This document shows, one piece after another, positions 16,198 through 25,211 of a DNA stretch of 38,029 bases; positions within the stretch are counted from its first letter, which is position 1, and every line of letters begins with the position of its first letter. The stretch spans positions 1 through 38,029 of the forward strand of contig NZ_CDBT01000009.1 in the NCBI RefSeq assembly GCF_000819765.1, written 5' to 3'. The stretch comes from Aeromonas bivalvium. Its GTDB lineage: Bacteria > Pseudomonadota > Gammaproteobacteria > Enterobacterales > Aeromonadaceae. The notes under the pieces were generated by a model that searched no databases, was not told the DNA's origin, and saw only the letters and a program-made list of their open reading frames with translations. Made by a program: the position numbers and the translations under genes.

Positions 16198-16587
16198 TCA
16201 GGGTCGACCCTTTCGCAATGAGATCAACAACTCGGCTTCCGCCTTCGGCAGTTCGCACTCGTTCATCACCTCGTCCAGATCCGCTCCCAGCTCCACCATC
16301 TTGGCGGCGCGGCTGTAGAGCCGGCGATCCGGATCCTGCAGGGTCAGCTCCTGCTGGCGATCCCCCAGCTGCTGCGCCAGGGTCTCGACCCCTTGCAGTC
16401 GCTGGCCCATGCCGATGGCCCCGCTGTGCAGCTCCATCATCTGCTTGCGCAGACTCTCGAGCTGCCCCTGCAGGGCCGCCGCCTTCGCCTCGGACTCCTG
16501 CCCGGCCCGGCGCGCCTGGCGCCATCCGGCCAGTGCCACCCCCAGCGCCAGCAGGGACAACCCCAAGGCAATCGCTTCAACTATCAA
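16198..16587 (-). CDS. DUF2802 family membrane-anchored coiled-coil protein
   Basis: About 129 residues. One N-terminal transmembrane helix (EAIALGLSLLALGVALAGW) is followed by a coiled-coil (SEAKAAALQGQLESLRKQ...) and a C-terminal helical segment, AAKMVELGADLDEVMNECEL-PKAEAELL, typical of DUF2802. I favour the TTG start at 16587 because GAGGA lies 8 bases upstream and the membrane helix then follows at once; an ATG at 16671 would add 28 residues with no Shine-Dalgarno rationale. The family usually sits just after cheW in polar flagellar clusters of Vibrio, Shewanella and relatives, as here. Its function is unknown. The position suggests a link to the chemosensory array or pole. Confidence 0.75.
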   Translation of the reverse strand: MIVEAIALGLSLLALGVALAGWRQARRAGQESEAKAAALQGQLESLRKQMMELHSGAIGMGQRLQGVETLAQQLGDRQQELTLQDPDRRLYSRAAKMVELGADLDEVMNECELPKAEAELLISLRKGRP

Positions 16588-16686
16588 TCTGTCATCCTCG
16601 TCTGCTCGCGCCAGGTTCAACCCGGCGCACGGGCCGGCATCGCCCCGGCAAAGGGGCAAACCCGGCCTCATCCATTGGCCGCAGCC

Positions 16687-17175
16687 TTAGAGGGAGCCGA
16701 TATCGTCCCACTCTTCGTCTGACAGCAGCTTGTTGAGATCCACCAGGATCAGCAGTTGGCCATCGCGATTGCTGACCCCCTGAATGAACTTGGCGCTCTC
16801 CTCTGTGCCCACGGCGGGCGCCGCGTCTATCTCGGAGGAACGAAGGTAAACCACCTCGGCCACGCTGTCGACCATGATGCCGATCACCTGCTTCTCCGCC
16901 TCTATGATGACGATGCGGGAGTTTTCGCTCACCTCACCGCCGGGCAGGCCGAAACGGGAGCGGGTGTCGATGACGGTCACCACGTTGCCGCGCAGGTTGA
17001 TGATGCCGAGCACATAGTCGGGCGCGCCGGGCACAGGGGCTATCTCGGTGTAGCGCAACACCTCCTGCACCTGCATCACATTGATGCCATATGTCTCGTT
17101 CTCGAGCTGGAAGGTGACCCACTGCAACACTTCGTCTTCCGCCAGGTTCTGGGCAATATTGCGCTTTTCTGTCAT
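16687..17175 (-). CDS. cheW: Chemotaxis coupling protein CheW
   Basis: A 162-residue protein made almost wholly of one CheW domain. It links chemoreceptors to the CheA kinase in the array. The core landmarks are WVTFQLENETYGINVMQVQEVLR, APDYVLGIINLRGNVVTVIDTRSRFGL and GIMVDSVAEVVYL. The start at 17175 has AAGGAAC upstream and yields the normal N-terminus; the frame stays open upstream to 17349 but that part is not CheW-like. It lies 47 bp after parP and 15 bp before the stretch leading to the DUF2802 gene. Confidence 0.95.
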   Translation of the reverse strand: MTEKRNIAQNLAEDEVLQWVTFQLENETYGINVMQVQEVLRYTEIAPVPGAPDYVLGIINLRGNVVTVIDTRSRFGLPGGEVSENSRIVIIEAEKQVIGIMVDSVAEVVYLRSSEIDAAPAVGTEESAKFIQGVSNRDGQLLILVDLNKLLSDEEWDDIGSL

Positions 17176-17222
17176 GTCTTGTTCCTTGTATGAAAACGTC
17201 TCGTTCCGGCGAAGGGTGGCGA

Positions 17223-18122
17223 TCAGCGCCCCGTGATATTGACGCCCCGCGCCAGCAGTACCAGCAACTCCCTGACGTGAAGCAGGGCACACATCTTCTC
17301 TTTGACCATGCCGGCGAGCCAGGGGCGCTTGCCCTCCTGGTGGCGCCACTTGACCTGATCCCGATGCAACAGCTCGGTCCCTTTCAGGTGGTGGCAGGCC
17401 AGTCCCCAGTTGGACTCACCCAGCATGATCAGATATTGATAATCGGTCACCTCGAGCTCCTGATCCGGCATCACCCAGAGGGCGGTGTCCACCACGCTCA
17501 TCTGCTGCTCCCGCTGGGTCATGATGCCACGATACCACTTGGGCTGACCAAACAGGGCGCTGACCTCCCCCAGTTGATGAATGCCGCCAAGCTCCATCAG
17601 GGGCACGGCGAAGGTGACCCCGGCCACCTCGAAGAAGAGGGCCTGAAACTCGTTGCCCACCTCGATATTCTGCCAGGCCTCCGGCGCCGGGGCGACGACG
17701 GCGGCCTCAAGGTTGGCGGTCTGCACCTCGGGAGGCGCGAGCGGCACCGCCACCTCGACCTGCGCCTGGGGGAGCACAGTCTCGGTCTCGATCTCCACCC
17801 TGGGTTCGGGCTCGGCCGCCAACGCACTCGGCACTGGGCTGACCTCGCTCGCCAGGGCGAAGGCGTCGCGCTGCGGCTCCTGGCCCAGGGCATCCATGTC
17901 GACCCGCACCTTGCTCACCTGGGCCAGCAACTCGCTCAGCTGGGCCCTGCGCTCGGGCTCCACCTCCGCATAGGGGACAGAACGCTGGCGGATCGCCAGG
18001 GGCTGACGGGCCGGGACCAGGGGCGGCGCCTCCTCTTGCAGCAGCTCATCTTGCAACAAATCATCGATCAGCAGGGAATGGAAATAGTCATCCATCGCCC
18101 GGGTCTGGGTGATCTCACTCAT
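17223..18122 (-). CDS. parP: ParP-like CheW-domain protein (polar array adaptor)
   Basis: A 299-residue protein. The C-terminal ~140 residues (from about 158, FQALFFEVAGVTFAVPLMELGGI) form a CheW-like domain, the AIF domain in Vibrio ParP. The N-terminal part is acidic, then Pro/Ala/Glu-rich and probably disordered (about 30-150). In vibrios ParP binds ParC and the CheA linker, stabilising and segregating the chemosensory array at the cell pole. That role is inferred here from domain layout and gene order: it sits directly between parC and cheW and overlaps parC by 4 bp. Confidence 0.88.
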   Translation of the reverse strand: MSEITQTRAMDDYFHSLLIDDLLQDELLQEEAPPLVPARQPLAIRQRSVPYAEVEPERRAQLSELLAQVSKVRVDMDALGQEPQRDAFALASEVSPVPSALAAEPEPRVEIETETVLPQAQVEVAVPLAPPEVQTANLEAAVVAPAPEAWQNIEVGNEFQALFFEVAGVTFAVPLMELGGIHQLGEVSALFGQPKWYRGIMTQREQQMSVVDTALWVMPDQELEVTDYQYLIMLGESNWGLACHHLKGTELLHRDQVKWRHQEGKRPWLAGMVKEKMCALLHVRELLVLLARGVNITGR

Positions 18123-18913
18123 ACCACCACCTCCTGCACCCGTTTACGCTCCAGGGCGTCCAGGTGGGTCAATAACGTCTGATAGGCATAACAACCCCGG
18201 CTGCCGGGGGCAAAGATCGAGGGCGGCATGTGTTGCAGGCTGGCATCCCGAAACTTGGTGTCGATGGGGATGACGGCATTCCACACCGCCTCGCCATACT
18301 GCTCCTTGATGGACTGCAACGTCATCAGGGAGGCCCGGGTCCGCTTGTCAAACATGGTCGGGATCACGGTGAAGCGGAACTTGTCCCGCTTGGAACGCTG
18401 CATGATCTCGAAGGTCTTCATCATCCGCTCCAGCCCCTTCAGGGCCAGGAATTCGGTCTGCACCGGCACCAGGATGCGATCGCAGGCGGCCAGGGCGTTG
18501 ACCATCATGACCCCGAGCACGGGAGGACAATCGATCAGCACATAATCATAGCTGTCCTGGATGCGCAGCAGCGCCCGTTTGAGCACCAATCCCATCCCCT
18601 CCCGGTTGCCCATGACCCTGTCCAGGGTGGCGAGGGTGATGGAGGCCGGCAGCAGGCTGATGTTGTCGAACCGGGTCTTGAGGGTCACCTTGTTGACCAG
18701 CTCGGCGCTGGGCTTGACCGCCTGGAACAGCTCGTAGAGGGTCCCCTCGAGCCGATCCGAGTCATAGTCGAAATAGGAGGTGAGGGAGGCATGGGGATCC
18801 GTGTCGATCAGCAACACCCTTTGCCCCTTCTGGGCGAGGATCCCGGCCAGTGAGACGACTGTGGTGGTTTTACCTACCCCACCCTTTTGATTGGCAACCG
18901 CCCAGACAATCAC
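18119..18913 (-). CDS. parC: ParC-like ParA/MinD-family ATPase of the chemotaxis cluster
   Basis: A 264-residue ParA-type ATPase with the deviant Walker A QKGGVGKTTT (Lys10-Thr17), switch regions IDTDPHASLT and LIDCPPVLGVMM, and the family length. I set the start at a GTG (18913), four bases after the motD stop and preceded by AGGA, because it gives MIVWAVANQKGG, the N-terminus of Vibrio ParC. The frame is open further upstream only through non-homologous sequence. In Vibrio, ParC recruits chemosensory arrays to the flagellated pole. The name is by homology and context and should not be confused with topoisomerase IV ParC. Confidence 0.9.
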   Translation of the reverse strand: MIVWAVANQKGGVGKTTTVVSLAGILAQKGQRVLLIDTDPHASLTSYFDYDSDRLEGTLYELFQAVKPSAELVNKVTLKTRFDNISLLPASITLATLDRVMGNREGMGLVLKRALLRIQDSYDYVLIDCPPVLGVMMVNALAACDRILVPVQTEFLALKGLERMMKTFEIMQRSKRDKFRFTVIPTMFDKRTRASLMTLQSIKEQYGEAVWNAVIPIDTKFRDASLQHMPPSIFAPGSRGCYAYQTLLTHLDALERKRVQEVVV

Positions 18914-18917
18914 AGTG

Positions 18918-19841
18918 TTAATCCTGTCTCGTGGTAATTCGTATGCCGCCGCCCGGTAAGGCAATGACGTTGATGTCCTGTGCGTCCGGCCGAGGCGCCG
19001 CCGCTTCGCGCCTGGCCATGACGGGCTCGGGGGCCGGTGTGACCGGGGCCACCCAGCGCAGGCGGGAGATGGCGACCACCACCTGACGATTCTTGGCCCT
19101 GCCGGCCTCGGTTTCATTGCTGGCGAAGGGGGAAAACTCGCCATACGCCTCGAAAGCCAGCCGCTCCGGCCGCACGCCCTCGACAATGAGGGCGCCGAGC
19201 ACCGCCTCTGCCCTGGCCGCAGACAGCGCCCAGTTGGAGCTGAAAATCTCATTATGGATCTGCTGGTTATCGGTATAGCCCCTCACCCTCACATAGTTAT
19301 CGACCGGTTTGAGAATACTTGAGAGGCTATTGAGCAGGGGCGAGGCATTGGGCCCCATGAAGGCGCTGCCGCTCGAGAACAGCAGCGCCGAATCCAGGGC
19401 GATATTGAGCCACTCCTCGTCCCGCTTGATGTCGATGAGACCGGCATCCTGCAAGGGGGCCAGCGCCTTGCGCAATCGATCGTCCAGCTCGGCCAGGGGC
19501 TCTCCCTCCTGGGCGATGGGAACCCCAGAGATGGGGGCCAGGGCGCTCGCCTGGGCCTGGGCGGCCTCGGCGAGCAGGGGCTTGCCCGAGGCCCCTGCCG
19601 GGGGCAGGATGGCGGGGCCTTCCCGCTCCAGCAGCCCCTCCCCTTGCAGGGGACGCCCCTCGAACGCCTGGGTCATCCCCTCGATCACCGCCCGGTACTT
19701 GTCCTTGTCGACCATGGCCACCGAATAGAGCACCACGAACAGGGCGAAGATCAGGGTCATGTAATCGGCATAGGAGACCAGCCAGCGGTCCAGCTGTTCA
19801 TGGCCCCTCAGGTGAAGACGATAGCGCCTGCGCATGCTCAC
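18918..19841 (-). CDS. motD: Flagellar stator protein, MotB/MotD family
   Basis: A 307-residue stator B subunit. The N-terminal basic stretch leads into one transmembrane helix, SYADYMTLIFALFVVLYSVA, whose Asp26 is the ion-binding residue of all MotB/PomB proteins. After a Pro/Ala-rich linker comes an OmpA-like peptidoglycan-binding domain (about 150-270) with RVRGYTDNQQIHNE and NWALSAARAEAVLGAL. With MotC it forms an ion channel that drives flagellar rotation. The ion (H+ or Na+) cannot be told from this alone; Aeromonas polar flagella have two Na+-type stator pairs in the literature. It overlaps motC by 4 bp. Confidence 0.88.
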   Translation of the reverse strand: MSMRRRYRLHLRGHEQLDRWLVSYADYMTLIFALFVVLYSVAMVDKDKYRAVIEGMTQAFEGRPLQGEGLLEREGPAILPPAGASGKPLLAEAAQAQASALAPISGVPIAQEGEPLAELDDRLRKALAPLQDAGLIDIKRDEEWLNIALDSALLFSSGSAFMGPNASPLLNSLSSILKPVDNYVRVRGYTDNQQIHNEIFSSNWALSAARAEAVLGALIVEGVRPERLAFEAYGEFSPFASNETEAGRAKNRQVVVAISRLRWVAPVTPAPEPVMARREAAAPRPDAQDINVIALPGGGIRITTRQD

Positions 19842-20575
19842 TCCCCCTTGAGGTAACTCTTGAGCCGCCGCTCCAGCTGCAGACTGTTGTCGCCATGGGC
19901 GATGGCCAGCAGCCCCTCCAGGGTCATCTCCTGATAGAGGCCATAGTGGTAATGAAAGGCGCGCAGCCTGTTGCCCAGGGGCAGGTAGATCAGGTTGGCA
20001 AAGCCCACCCCGTAGATGGTCGCCACGAAGGCCACCGCGATGCCGGCGCCGAGCGCCGCCGGATCCTCCAGGTGGAACATGGCCTGGATAAGGCCCAGCA
20101 CCGCCCCTATGATGCCGATGGTCGGGCTATAGCCCCCCATGGCCTCGAACACCCTGGCCGCGTGCTCGTTGCGCTCCTGACTGAGGTCGATGTCGGACTC
20201 GAGCAGCTGGCGGATCTGTTCCACCGGCACCCCGTCCACCAGCATGGCCAGCCCCTGGCGGGTGAAGGGATCCGTCTCCTCGTCCGCCGACTCCTCCAGG
20301 GCCAGCAGCCCCTGCTGGCGAGCCAGCTGGGCCCAGCGTTGCAGCCGCTCCCCCTGGCGGGCCAGATCCCAGGCCGGGGGATTGAACACCCAGCCGAGCT
20401 GGGCACAGGCCTGCAACAGGTATTGGCGCGGGGTCTGCAATATGACGGCCCCCAGGGTCCCCCCCACCACGATGAGGAAGGCGGGACCGTCGAGCAGGGT
20501 CTGCAAGCTGCCCCCATGCCACCACTGGGCGAGGGCGATGGCCACCAGGGCCAGCAGGAGACCGAGCCATCCCAT
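19838..20575 (-). CDS. motC: Flagellar stator protein, MotA/MotC family
   Basis: A 245-residue stator A subunit with four hydrophobic segments: MGWLGLLLALVAIALAQWW, FLIVVGGTLGAVILQ, a third around YSPTIGIIGAVLGLIQAM, and a fourth around GIAVAFVATIYGVGFANLI. The cytoplasmic loop between helices 2 and 3 (residues about 60-150) carries the charged torque-generating region. The Pro in YSPTIGIIG is the conserved proline near the channel. Its start codon directly follows the cheB stop. As in Pseudomonas motCD, the pair sits between cheB and the ParA-type gene. Confidence 0.9.
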   Translation of the reverse strand: MGWLGLLLALVAIALAQWWHGGSLQTLLDGPAFLIVVGGTLGAVILQTPRQYLLQACAQLGWVFNPPAWDLARQGERLQRWAQLARQQGLLALEESADEETDPFTRQGLAMLVDGVPVEQIRQLLESDIDLSQERNEHAARVFEAMGGYSPTIGIIGAVLGLIQAMFHLEDPAALGAGIAVAFVATIYGVGFANLIYLPLGNRLRAFHYHYGLYQEMTLEGLLAIAHGDNSLQLERRLKSYLKGE

Positions 20576-21703
20576 CTAGCGGCCCAACTCGACCAGAATG
20601 CGCTGGGCGACCCTGTCCAGAGGCAGGGATTCGGAGGCGATCCCCGCCTTGGCGACCGCCTGGGGCATGCCGTAGACCACGCAGGAGGCCTCGTCCTGAG
20701 CCCAGATGGTGGCCCCCTGCTCCTTGAGCAGGCGAGCCCCGTCACGGCCATCGGCCCCCATGCCGGTCAGCACGATGGCCAGCACCTTGTCGCCATAGGT
20801 CTTGGCGGCAGAGGCGAAGGTGATGTCGACACAGGGCTTGTAGTTGACCTTGTCGTTGCCGTCGATGATGCGAAGACGGGCGCCGGCGCCGCGTCCCTCC
20901 AGCAGCATCTGCTTGCCCCCCGGCGCCAGATAGGCGTGACCGGGCTTGAGCACGTCGCCATCCTGCGCCTCCTTGACCCCGATCTGGCACAGGCCATTGA
21001 GGCGAGCCGCAAAGGCGGCGGTGAAGGTGGCCGGCATGTGCTGGATCAGCAGGATCGGATGGGGGAAATCCAGGGGCAGCTTGGTCAGCACGTTTTGCAG
21101 CGCCACCGGGCCGCCGGTGGAGGTGCCGATGGCCACCAGCTGATAGCTCTTGCCGCTGCGCTTGAAGCTGGCGGCAGGTTGAGGCCGCTCCGCCAGCGCG
21201 GGTCGTTCGGCCAGCAGGGGGCGCTCGCGCAGGGAGGCGGCCCCGGACGCCGCCTTGGCGACGGGGGCGCTCGCCACCGGTTGCGGGCGGGCGGACATCA
21301 GGAAGCGCTTGCGGGCTATCTCCTTGACCCGCTGCTGCAACAGGCGCACCGCCTCATCCTTGTCACGGGCGATGTCTTCGAATTTCTTGGGTAAAAAGTC
21401 CAGGGCCCCGGCGTCCAGGGCATCCAGGGTGGAGCGGGCTCCCTCATGGGTCAGGGAGGAGAACATCAGTATGGGGGTGGGGCACTTGGCCATGATCTCC
21501 CGCACCGCACTGATGCCATCGAGCACGGGCATCTCTATGTCCATGGTGATGACATCGGGGCGCAGGGCGATGGCCTTGTCCACCGCCTCACGGCCGTTCT
21601 GGGCCGTGTCGATGACGGTCAGCTGGGGATCCTGATTGATGATCTCGCTGACCCGGCGGCGGAAGAAGCTCGAATCGTCGACGACTAATACCTTGACTGC
21701 CAT
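20576..21703 (-). CDS. cheB: Chemotaxis protein-glutamate methylesterase/deamidase CheB
   Basis: A 375-residue two-domain enzyme. The receiver domain (1-120) has VVDDSSF and phospho-acceptor Asp55 in [13 protein letters not shown]. The C-terminal methylesterase domain (about 185-370) has GTSTGGP with catalytic Ser195, the IQHMPATF histidine and GMGADGRDG. It removes methyl groups from receptors for adaptation and deamidates glutamines. The linker (about 145-185) is Ala/Pro-rich with three near-repeats of LxERP/LAERP. It starts 32 bp after cheA. Confidence 0.96.
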   Translation of the reverse strand: MAVKVLVVDDSSFFRRRVSEIINQDPQLTVIDTAQNGREAVDKAIALRPDVITMDIEMPVLDGISAVREIMAKCPTPILMFSSLTHEGARSTLDALDAGALDFLPKKFEDIARDKDEAVRLLQQRVKEIARKRFLMSARPQPVASAPVAKAASGAASLRERPLLAERPALAERPQPAASFKRSGKSYQLVAIGTSTGGPVALQNVLTKLPLDFPHPILLIQHMPATFTAAFAARLNGLCQIGVKEAQDGDVLKPGHAYLAPGGKQMLLEGRGAGARLRIIDGNDKVNYKPCVDITFASAAKTYGDKVLAIVLTGMGADGRDGARLLKEQGATIWAQDEASCVVYGMPQAVAKAGIASESLPLDRVAQRILVELGR

Positions 21704-21735
21704 TGTTATTTTTCTAACTCCTTGGACCCGAAGGA

Positions 21736-23928
21736 TTATTGTCTGCGCGCATAGGCCTTGAGCAGACTGGGAACATCGAGAATGAGCGCGATGCCGCCAT
21801 CACTGGTGATGGTGGCGCCCGCCATGCCCGGCGTGCCCTGGAGCAGGTTATCCAGCGGCTTGATCACCACCTCTTCCTGCCCGATGAGATTGTCGACCAC
21901 GAAGCCGACCTGCTGGGTCCCGATCTGGACGATGACCACGTGACCCGACTCCTGATTGCCCTGGCGTCTGGCGCCGCGCATCAGCCACTTGTGCAGGTAG
22001 AACAGGGGGATCGCCTTATCCCGCACTATGATGGTGAGCTGGCCGTCCACCACATTGGCCTTTTTCAGGTCCAGGTGGAAGATCTCGTTGACGCAGCCGA
22101 GCGGCAGCGCGAAGGTCTGCTCCCCCACTTCGACCATCAGGGTCGGCAAGATGGCCAGGGTCAGCGGCACCTTGATCTCGAGGCGGGTGCCCTTGCCGAA
22201 GGTGGAATCGATGTGCACCGAGCCATTGAGGCTGACGATGCTGGTCTTGACCACGTCCATGCCGACGCCGCGGCCCGAGATGTCGGAGATCTCGGCCTTG
22301 GTGGAGAAGCCGGGGGCGAAGATCAGGTTGTAGGCATCGGTGTCGCTCATGCGCGCGGCGCTGTCGGCATCGAGTACGCCACGGCTGATGGCGATGGACT
22401 TGAGCTTCTCCGGATCCATGCCGGCGCCGTCATCCTCGATGCAGAGCAGTATGTGATCCCCCTGCTGGGAGGCACTCAGGGTGATGGTGCCCTGACGGGG
22501 CTTGCCCGCCTTCTCCCGCACGTCCGGCATCTCGACGCCGTGGTCGCAGGAGTTGCGCACCAGGTGAACCAGGGGGTCGGCCAGGGCCTCCACCAGGTTC
22601 TTGTCAAGGTCGGTCTCCTCCCCCACCATGACCAGTTCAATCTCTTTTTTCAGGCTGCGGGCGAGGTCGCGCACCACCCGGGGGAAGCGGCCAAACACCT
22701 TCTTGATGGGCTGCATCCGGGTCTTCATGACCGCCCCTTGCAGATCCGCCGTCACCACATCCAGGTTGGCGACCGCCTTGGACATCTCTTCGTCGTTGCT
22801 GGCGATGCCGAGGCTCACCAGGCGGTTACGCACCAGCACCAGCTCGCCCACCATGTTCATGATGACGTCCAGGGTCTTGGTGTCGACCCGCACCGTGCTG
22901 TCGCTCTGGACGGCGGCGGCGTTCTCGGGCGCCGCGGGCTTGGGTGCGGCCTTGCCGGCCACGGGAGCCGAAGCGGCAGGAGACGAGGGCTGGGCAGCAG
23001 TCTTGCCAGCCAGAGGGGCCGGGGCGGCGGGAGACGATGGCTGCGCCGCAGCCTTGGCGACCACCGGCTCGGCTGGCGTCGGAGTCGGGGCCGATGCCGG
23101 GGTGGCCGGCGCCGCCGACTTCATGGTGACGGCGGGGCCCTGGCCACGGCCATGGAGCTCGTCGAGCAGGCGCTCGAACTCGTCATCATCGATGAGGGCA
23201 TCCACTTCGCTTTGCACCGACTGCAGCGGATTGGGCGCCGGAGCCCCCAGATGCTGGCCCTGGCCATGGAGCTGGTCGAGCAGGGCTTCGAATTCGTCGT
23301 CCGTGATGTCGCCACTGGCGGCGGGGGCCGGGGCGGGAGAAGGCGCGGCCTGGGTCGGCGCGCCGCCGGCCCCGTGCAGTTCGTCGAGCAGGCGCTCGAA
23401 CTCGTCGTCGGAGATCTCGTCTATGGTGCCGCCATTGCCGGCCAGGGGCGCAGGGGCGCTCTCGGGCTCAGGCTCGGGTTCGGGGGCGACCACGGGCTCC
23501 GGACTGGTGCTGGAAACGCTCAGCAGCTGCTCCTCCCCCTGGGGCTTGCACAGCTCATGGAGATCGTGCAGCAGCTCGGGGGCGGCGGCGCTGATCGGCT
23601 CACGGTTCTGGACCTGGGCGAACATGACATTGATGGCATCGAGGGCCTGCAGGATCACGTCCATCAGCTCGGCGCTGAGGGTTCGCTTGCCGTTGCGCAA
23701 CATGTCGAACAGGTTCTCGGCCCCATGGCAGACGTCCACCAGCTCGGTCAGCGACAGGAAGCCGGCGCCCCCCTTGACGGTGTGAAAACCGCGAAAGATG
23801 GCATTGAGCAGGTTCTTGTCGTCGGGGCGCTTCTCGAGTTCGACCAGTTGTTCAGACAACTGTTCCAAAATTTCGGATGCTTCGACCAGAAAGTCTTGCA
23901 GTATGTCTTCATCAACTTCGAAGGCCAT
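21736..23928 (-). CDS. cheA: Chemotaxis histidine kinase CheA, with repeated linker motifs
   Basis: A 730-residue kinase. The HPt (P1) domain occupies about 1-105 with phosphorylated His49 in [13 protein letters not shown]. Residues 130-345 are a low-complexity Pro/Ala/Glu linker with three copies of a DDEFExLLDxLHG motif at 174-186, 210-222 and 248-260, plus a 17-residue near-repeat at 294-309 and 311-326. I see no ordinary P2 domain. Dimerisation (P3) covers about 346-410; the ATPase (P4) has [11 protein letters not shown] (457-467), DDGAGMDP (499-506) and GRGVGMDVV; and the CheW-like P5 runs from about 590 to the end. It phosphorylates CheY and CheB. GGAG precedes the ATG. A 148-bp gap with a small hairpin separates it from cheZ. 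Confidence 0.97.
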   Translation of the reverse strand: MAFEVDEDILQDFLVEASEILEQLSEQLVELEKRPDDKNLLNAIFRGFHTVKGGAGFLSLTELVDVCHGAENLFDMLRNGKRTLSAELMDVILQALDAINVMFAQVQNREPISAAAPELLHDLHELCKPQGEEQLLSVSSTSPEPVVAPEPEPEPESAPAPLAGNGGTIDEISDDEFERLLDELHGAGGAPTQAAPSPAPAPAASGDITDDEFEALLDQLHGQGQHLGAPAPNPLQSVQSEVDALIDDDEFERLLDELHGRGQGPAVTMKSAAPATPASAPTPTPAEPVVAKAAAQPSSPAAPAPLAGKTAAQPSSPAASAPVAGKAAPKPAAPENAAAVQSDSTVRVDTKTLDVIMNMVGELVLVRNRLVSLGIASNDEEMSKAVANLDVVTADLQGAVMKTRMQPIKKVFGRFPRVVRDLARSLKKEIELVMVGEETDLDKNLVEALADPLVHLVRNSCDHGVEMPDVREKAGKPRQGTITLSASQQGDHILLCIEDDGAGMDPEKLKSIAISRGVLDADSAARMSDTDAYNLIFAPGFSTKAEISDISGRGVGMDVVKTSIVSLNGSVHIDSTFGKGTRLEIKVPLTLAILPTLMVEVGEQTFALPLGCVNEIFHLDLKKANVVDGQLTIIVRDKAIPLFYLHKWLMRGARRQGNQESGHVVIVQIGTQQVGFVVDNLIGQEEVVIKPLDNLLQGTPGMAGATITSDGGIALILDVPSLLKAYARRQ

Positions 23929-23987
23929 TCGTCACTCCATTAGAATCCGGGGTTGAACAACTGATCCGTCCCTGTCACAGGGGCCCT

Positions 23988-24006
23988 GGGCAGAGGCACT
24001 CTGCCC
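23988..24006. repeat. Hairpin between cheZ and cheA
   Basis: An 8-bp perfect inverted repeat (23988-23995 with 23999-24006, loop gca) lies in the 148-bp non-coding gap between cheZ (ends 24077) and cheA (starts 23928). No T-run follows on the minus strand, so it is unlikely to be a terminator. It may be an mRNA stability or processing element. Confidence 0.4.
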
Positions 24007-24076
24007 GTCTCGCATCGGGCGCGGCGGCACGACGGAACCACTTATCTCATCGAGCGCGAGCCCGGGCGGCAGACCG

Positions 24077-24817
24077 TTAAAATCCGAGGCTGGACAGCAG
24101 ATCGTCCACATCATCCTGACCGTTGACCACGTCGCTGCGGGTATGCGGATTCATGATGGGGCCTTCCGCTTCAATACCCTTGATGGCGGCCTTGGTGGCA
24201 CTCGGTTCGGCCGAGGCGTCCCCGAACATGGTCAGCATCTCGATCAGCTTGGTCTCGACCTCCTGCACCAGGGTGATCACCCGGCGGATCATTTGGCCGG
24301 TCAAATCCTGGAAATCCTGAGCCATCAGGATATCGGTCAGCAGTTGTCGTAATTTATCGGCATCGGATTCGGAAGCCTTAATAAAATCATCCAGTTGATG
24401 GCAGAGCGCCTTGAACTGCCCCAGGCCGAGTTCCCGCGACATCAGGGCCTGCCAGTTCGGCAGTACCAACTGGATATTGTCATTGAGGCGATCGGCGATG
24501 GGCAGGCTGGCCTCGACGGCATCCATGGTGCGATTGGCCGCCTTGTCCGTCATGTCGATGACATAGTTGAGCCGCTCGCGGGCATCGGGGATCTCCTCAT
24601 TGGCGAGGGAGGGCAGCCTGGGGTCGAGCTGGAAGTCACGCAGGGAGTCATGCAACTGACGGGTCAGCTGGCCGACCTTGTCGAACAGGGCCGCCGCATT
24701 GGGGGCGCAGATGTCGGCGAGCAGATCGTCGGCCGACTCGAACTCGCCCTGTTCCAGGTGGGCGACCAGCCTTCTCGCCTGCTCGAGGGAGATAATGGCA
24801 CTCGTTTTGGCCGTCAT
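24077..24817 (-). CDS. cheZ: CheY-P phosphatase CheZ
   Basis: A 246-residue helical phosphatase that speeds CheY-P dephosphorylation. The catalytic helix AQDFQDLTGQMIRRV contains the active-site pair Asp171 and Gln175 (equivalent to E. coli Asp143/Gln147). The C-terminus ends in an acidic peptide DDVDDLLSSLGF, the CheY-docking tail. In between is a long flexible linker. It begins 10 bp after the cheY stop. Confidence 0.95.
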   Translation of the reverse strand: MTAKTSAIISLEQARRLVAHLEQGEFESADDLLADICAPNAAALFDKVGQLTRQLHDSLRDFQLDPRLPSLANEEIPDARERLNYVIDMTDKAANRTMDAVEASLPIADRLNDNIQLVLPNWQALMSRELGLGQFKALCHQLDDFIKASESDADKLRQLLTDILMAQDFQDLTGQMIRRVITLVQEVETKLIEMLTMFGDASAEPSATKAAIKGIEAEGPIMNPHTRSDVVNGQDDVDDLLSSLGF

Positions 24818-24827
24818 GGCGGGCCCC

Positions 24828-25211
24828 TTAGCCGATCCGCTCGAAGATCTTGTCGAGTTTCTCTTTGAGGGTGGCGGCGGTGAACGGCTTGACGATGTAA
24901 CCGTTGACGCCGGCCTGGGCCGCTTCGATGATCTGCTCGCGCTTGGCTTCGGCGGTGACCATCAGCACCGGCAGGTGCTTGAGCTTGTCGTCGAGGCGGA
25001 TCGCCTTGAGCAGGTCGATGCCCTGCATGCCGGGCATGTTCCAGTCGGTGACCACGAACTGGTAGTCGCCATTCTTGAGCATGGGCAGCGCCGTGTTGCC
25101 ATCGTCCGCCTCATGGGTGTTATTGAAGCCGAGATCGCGCAGCAAGTTCTTGATAATCCGGCGCATTGTCGAGAAGTCATCGACGATGAGGATTTTCATG
25201 TTCTTGTCCAA
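24828..25211 (-). CDS. cheY: Chemotaxis response regulator CheY
   Basis: A 127-residue single receiver domain that binds FliM when phosphorylated and controls flagellar rotation. Key residues are Asp11 and Asp12 (metal), Asp56 (phospho-acceptor, in [12 protein letters not shown]), Thr in VTAEAKRE, and Lys in [14 protein letters not shown]. The sequence is very close to the flagellar CheY-3 of Vibrio cholerae. The start is taken as TTG at 25211 because a perfect AGGAGG (25222-25217) lies 5 bases upstream; the ATG at codon 5 is too far from it. A small GC hairpin (25227-25242) sits just before the Shine-Dalgarno. Confidence 0.96.
   Translation of the reverse strand: MDKNMKILIVDDFSTMRRIIKNLLRDLGFNNTHEADDGNTALPMLKNGDYQFVVTDWNMPGMQGIDLLKAIRLDDKLKHLPVLMVTAEAKREQIIEAAQAGVNGYIVKPFTAATLKEKLDKIFERIG

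Noticed and set aside
21739..23943. Very long plus-strand open frame opposite cheA (734 codons)
   Set aside because: It is the antisense shadow of cheA, His/Gly/Val-rich as antisense frames in high-GC genes usually are, with no domain resemblance.
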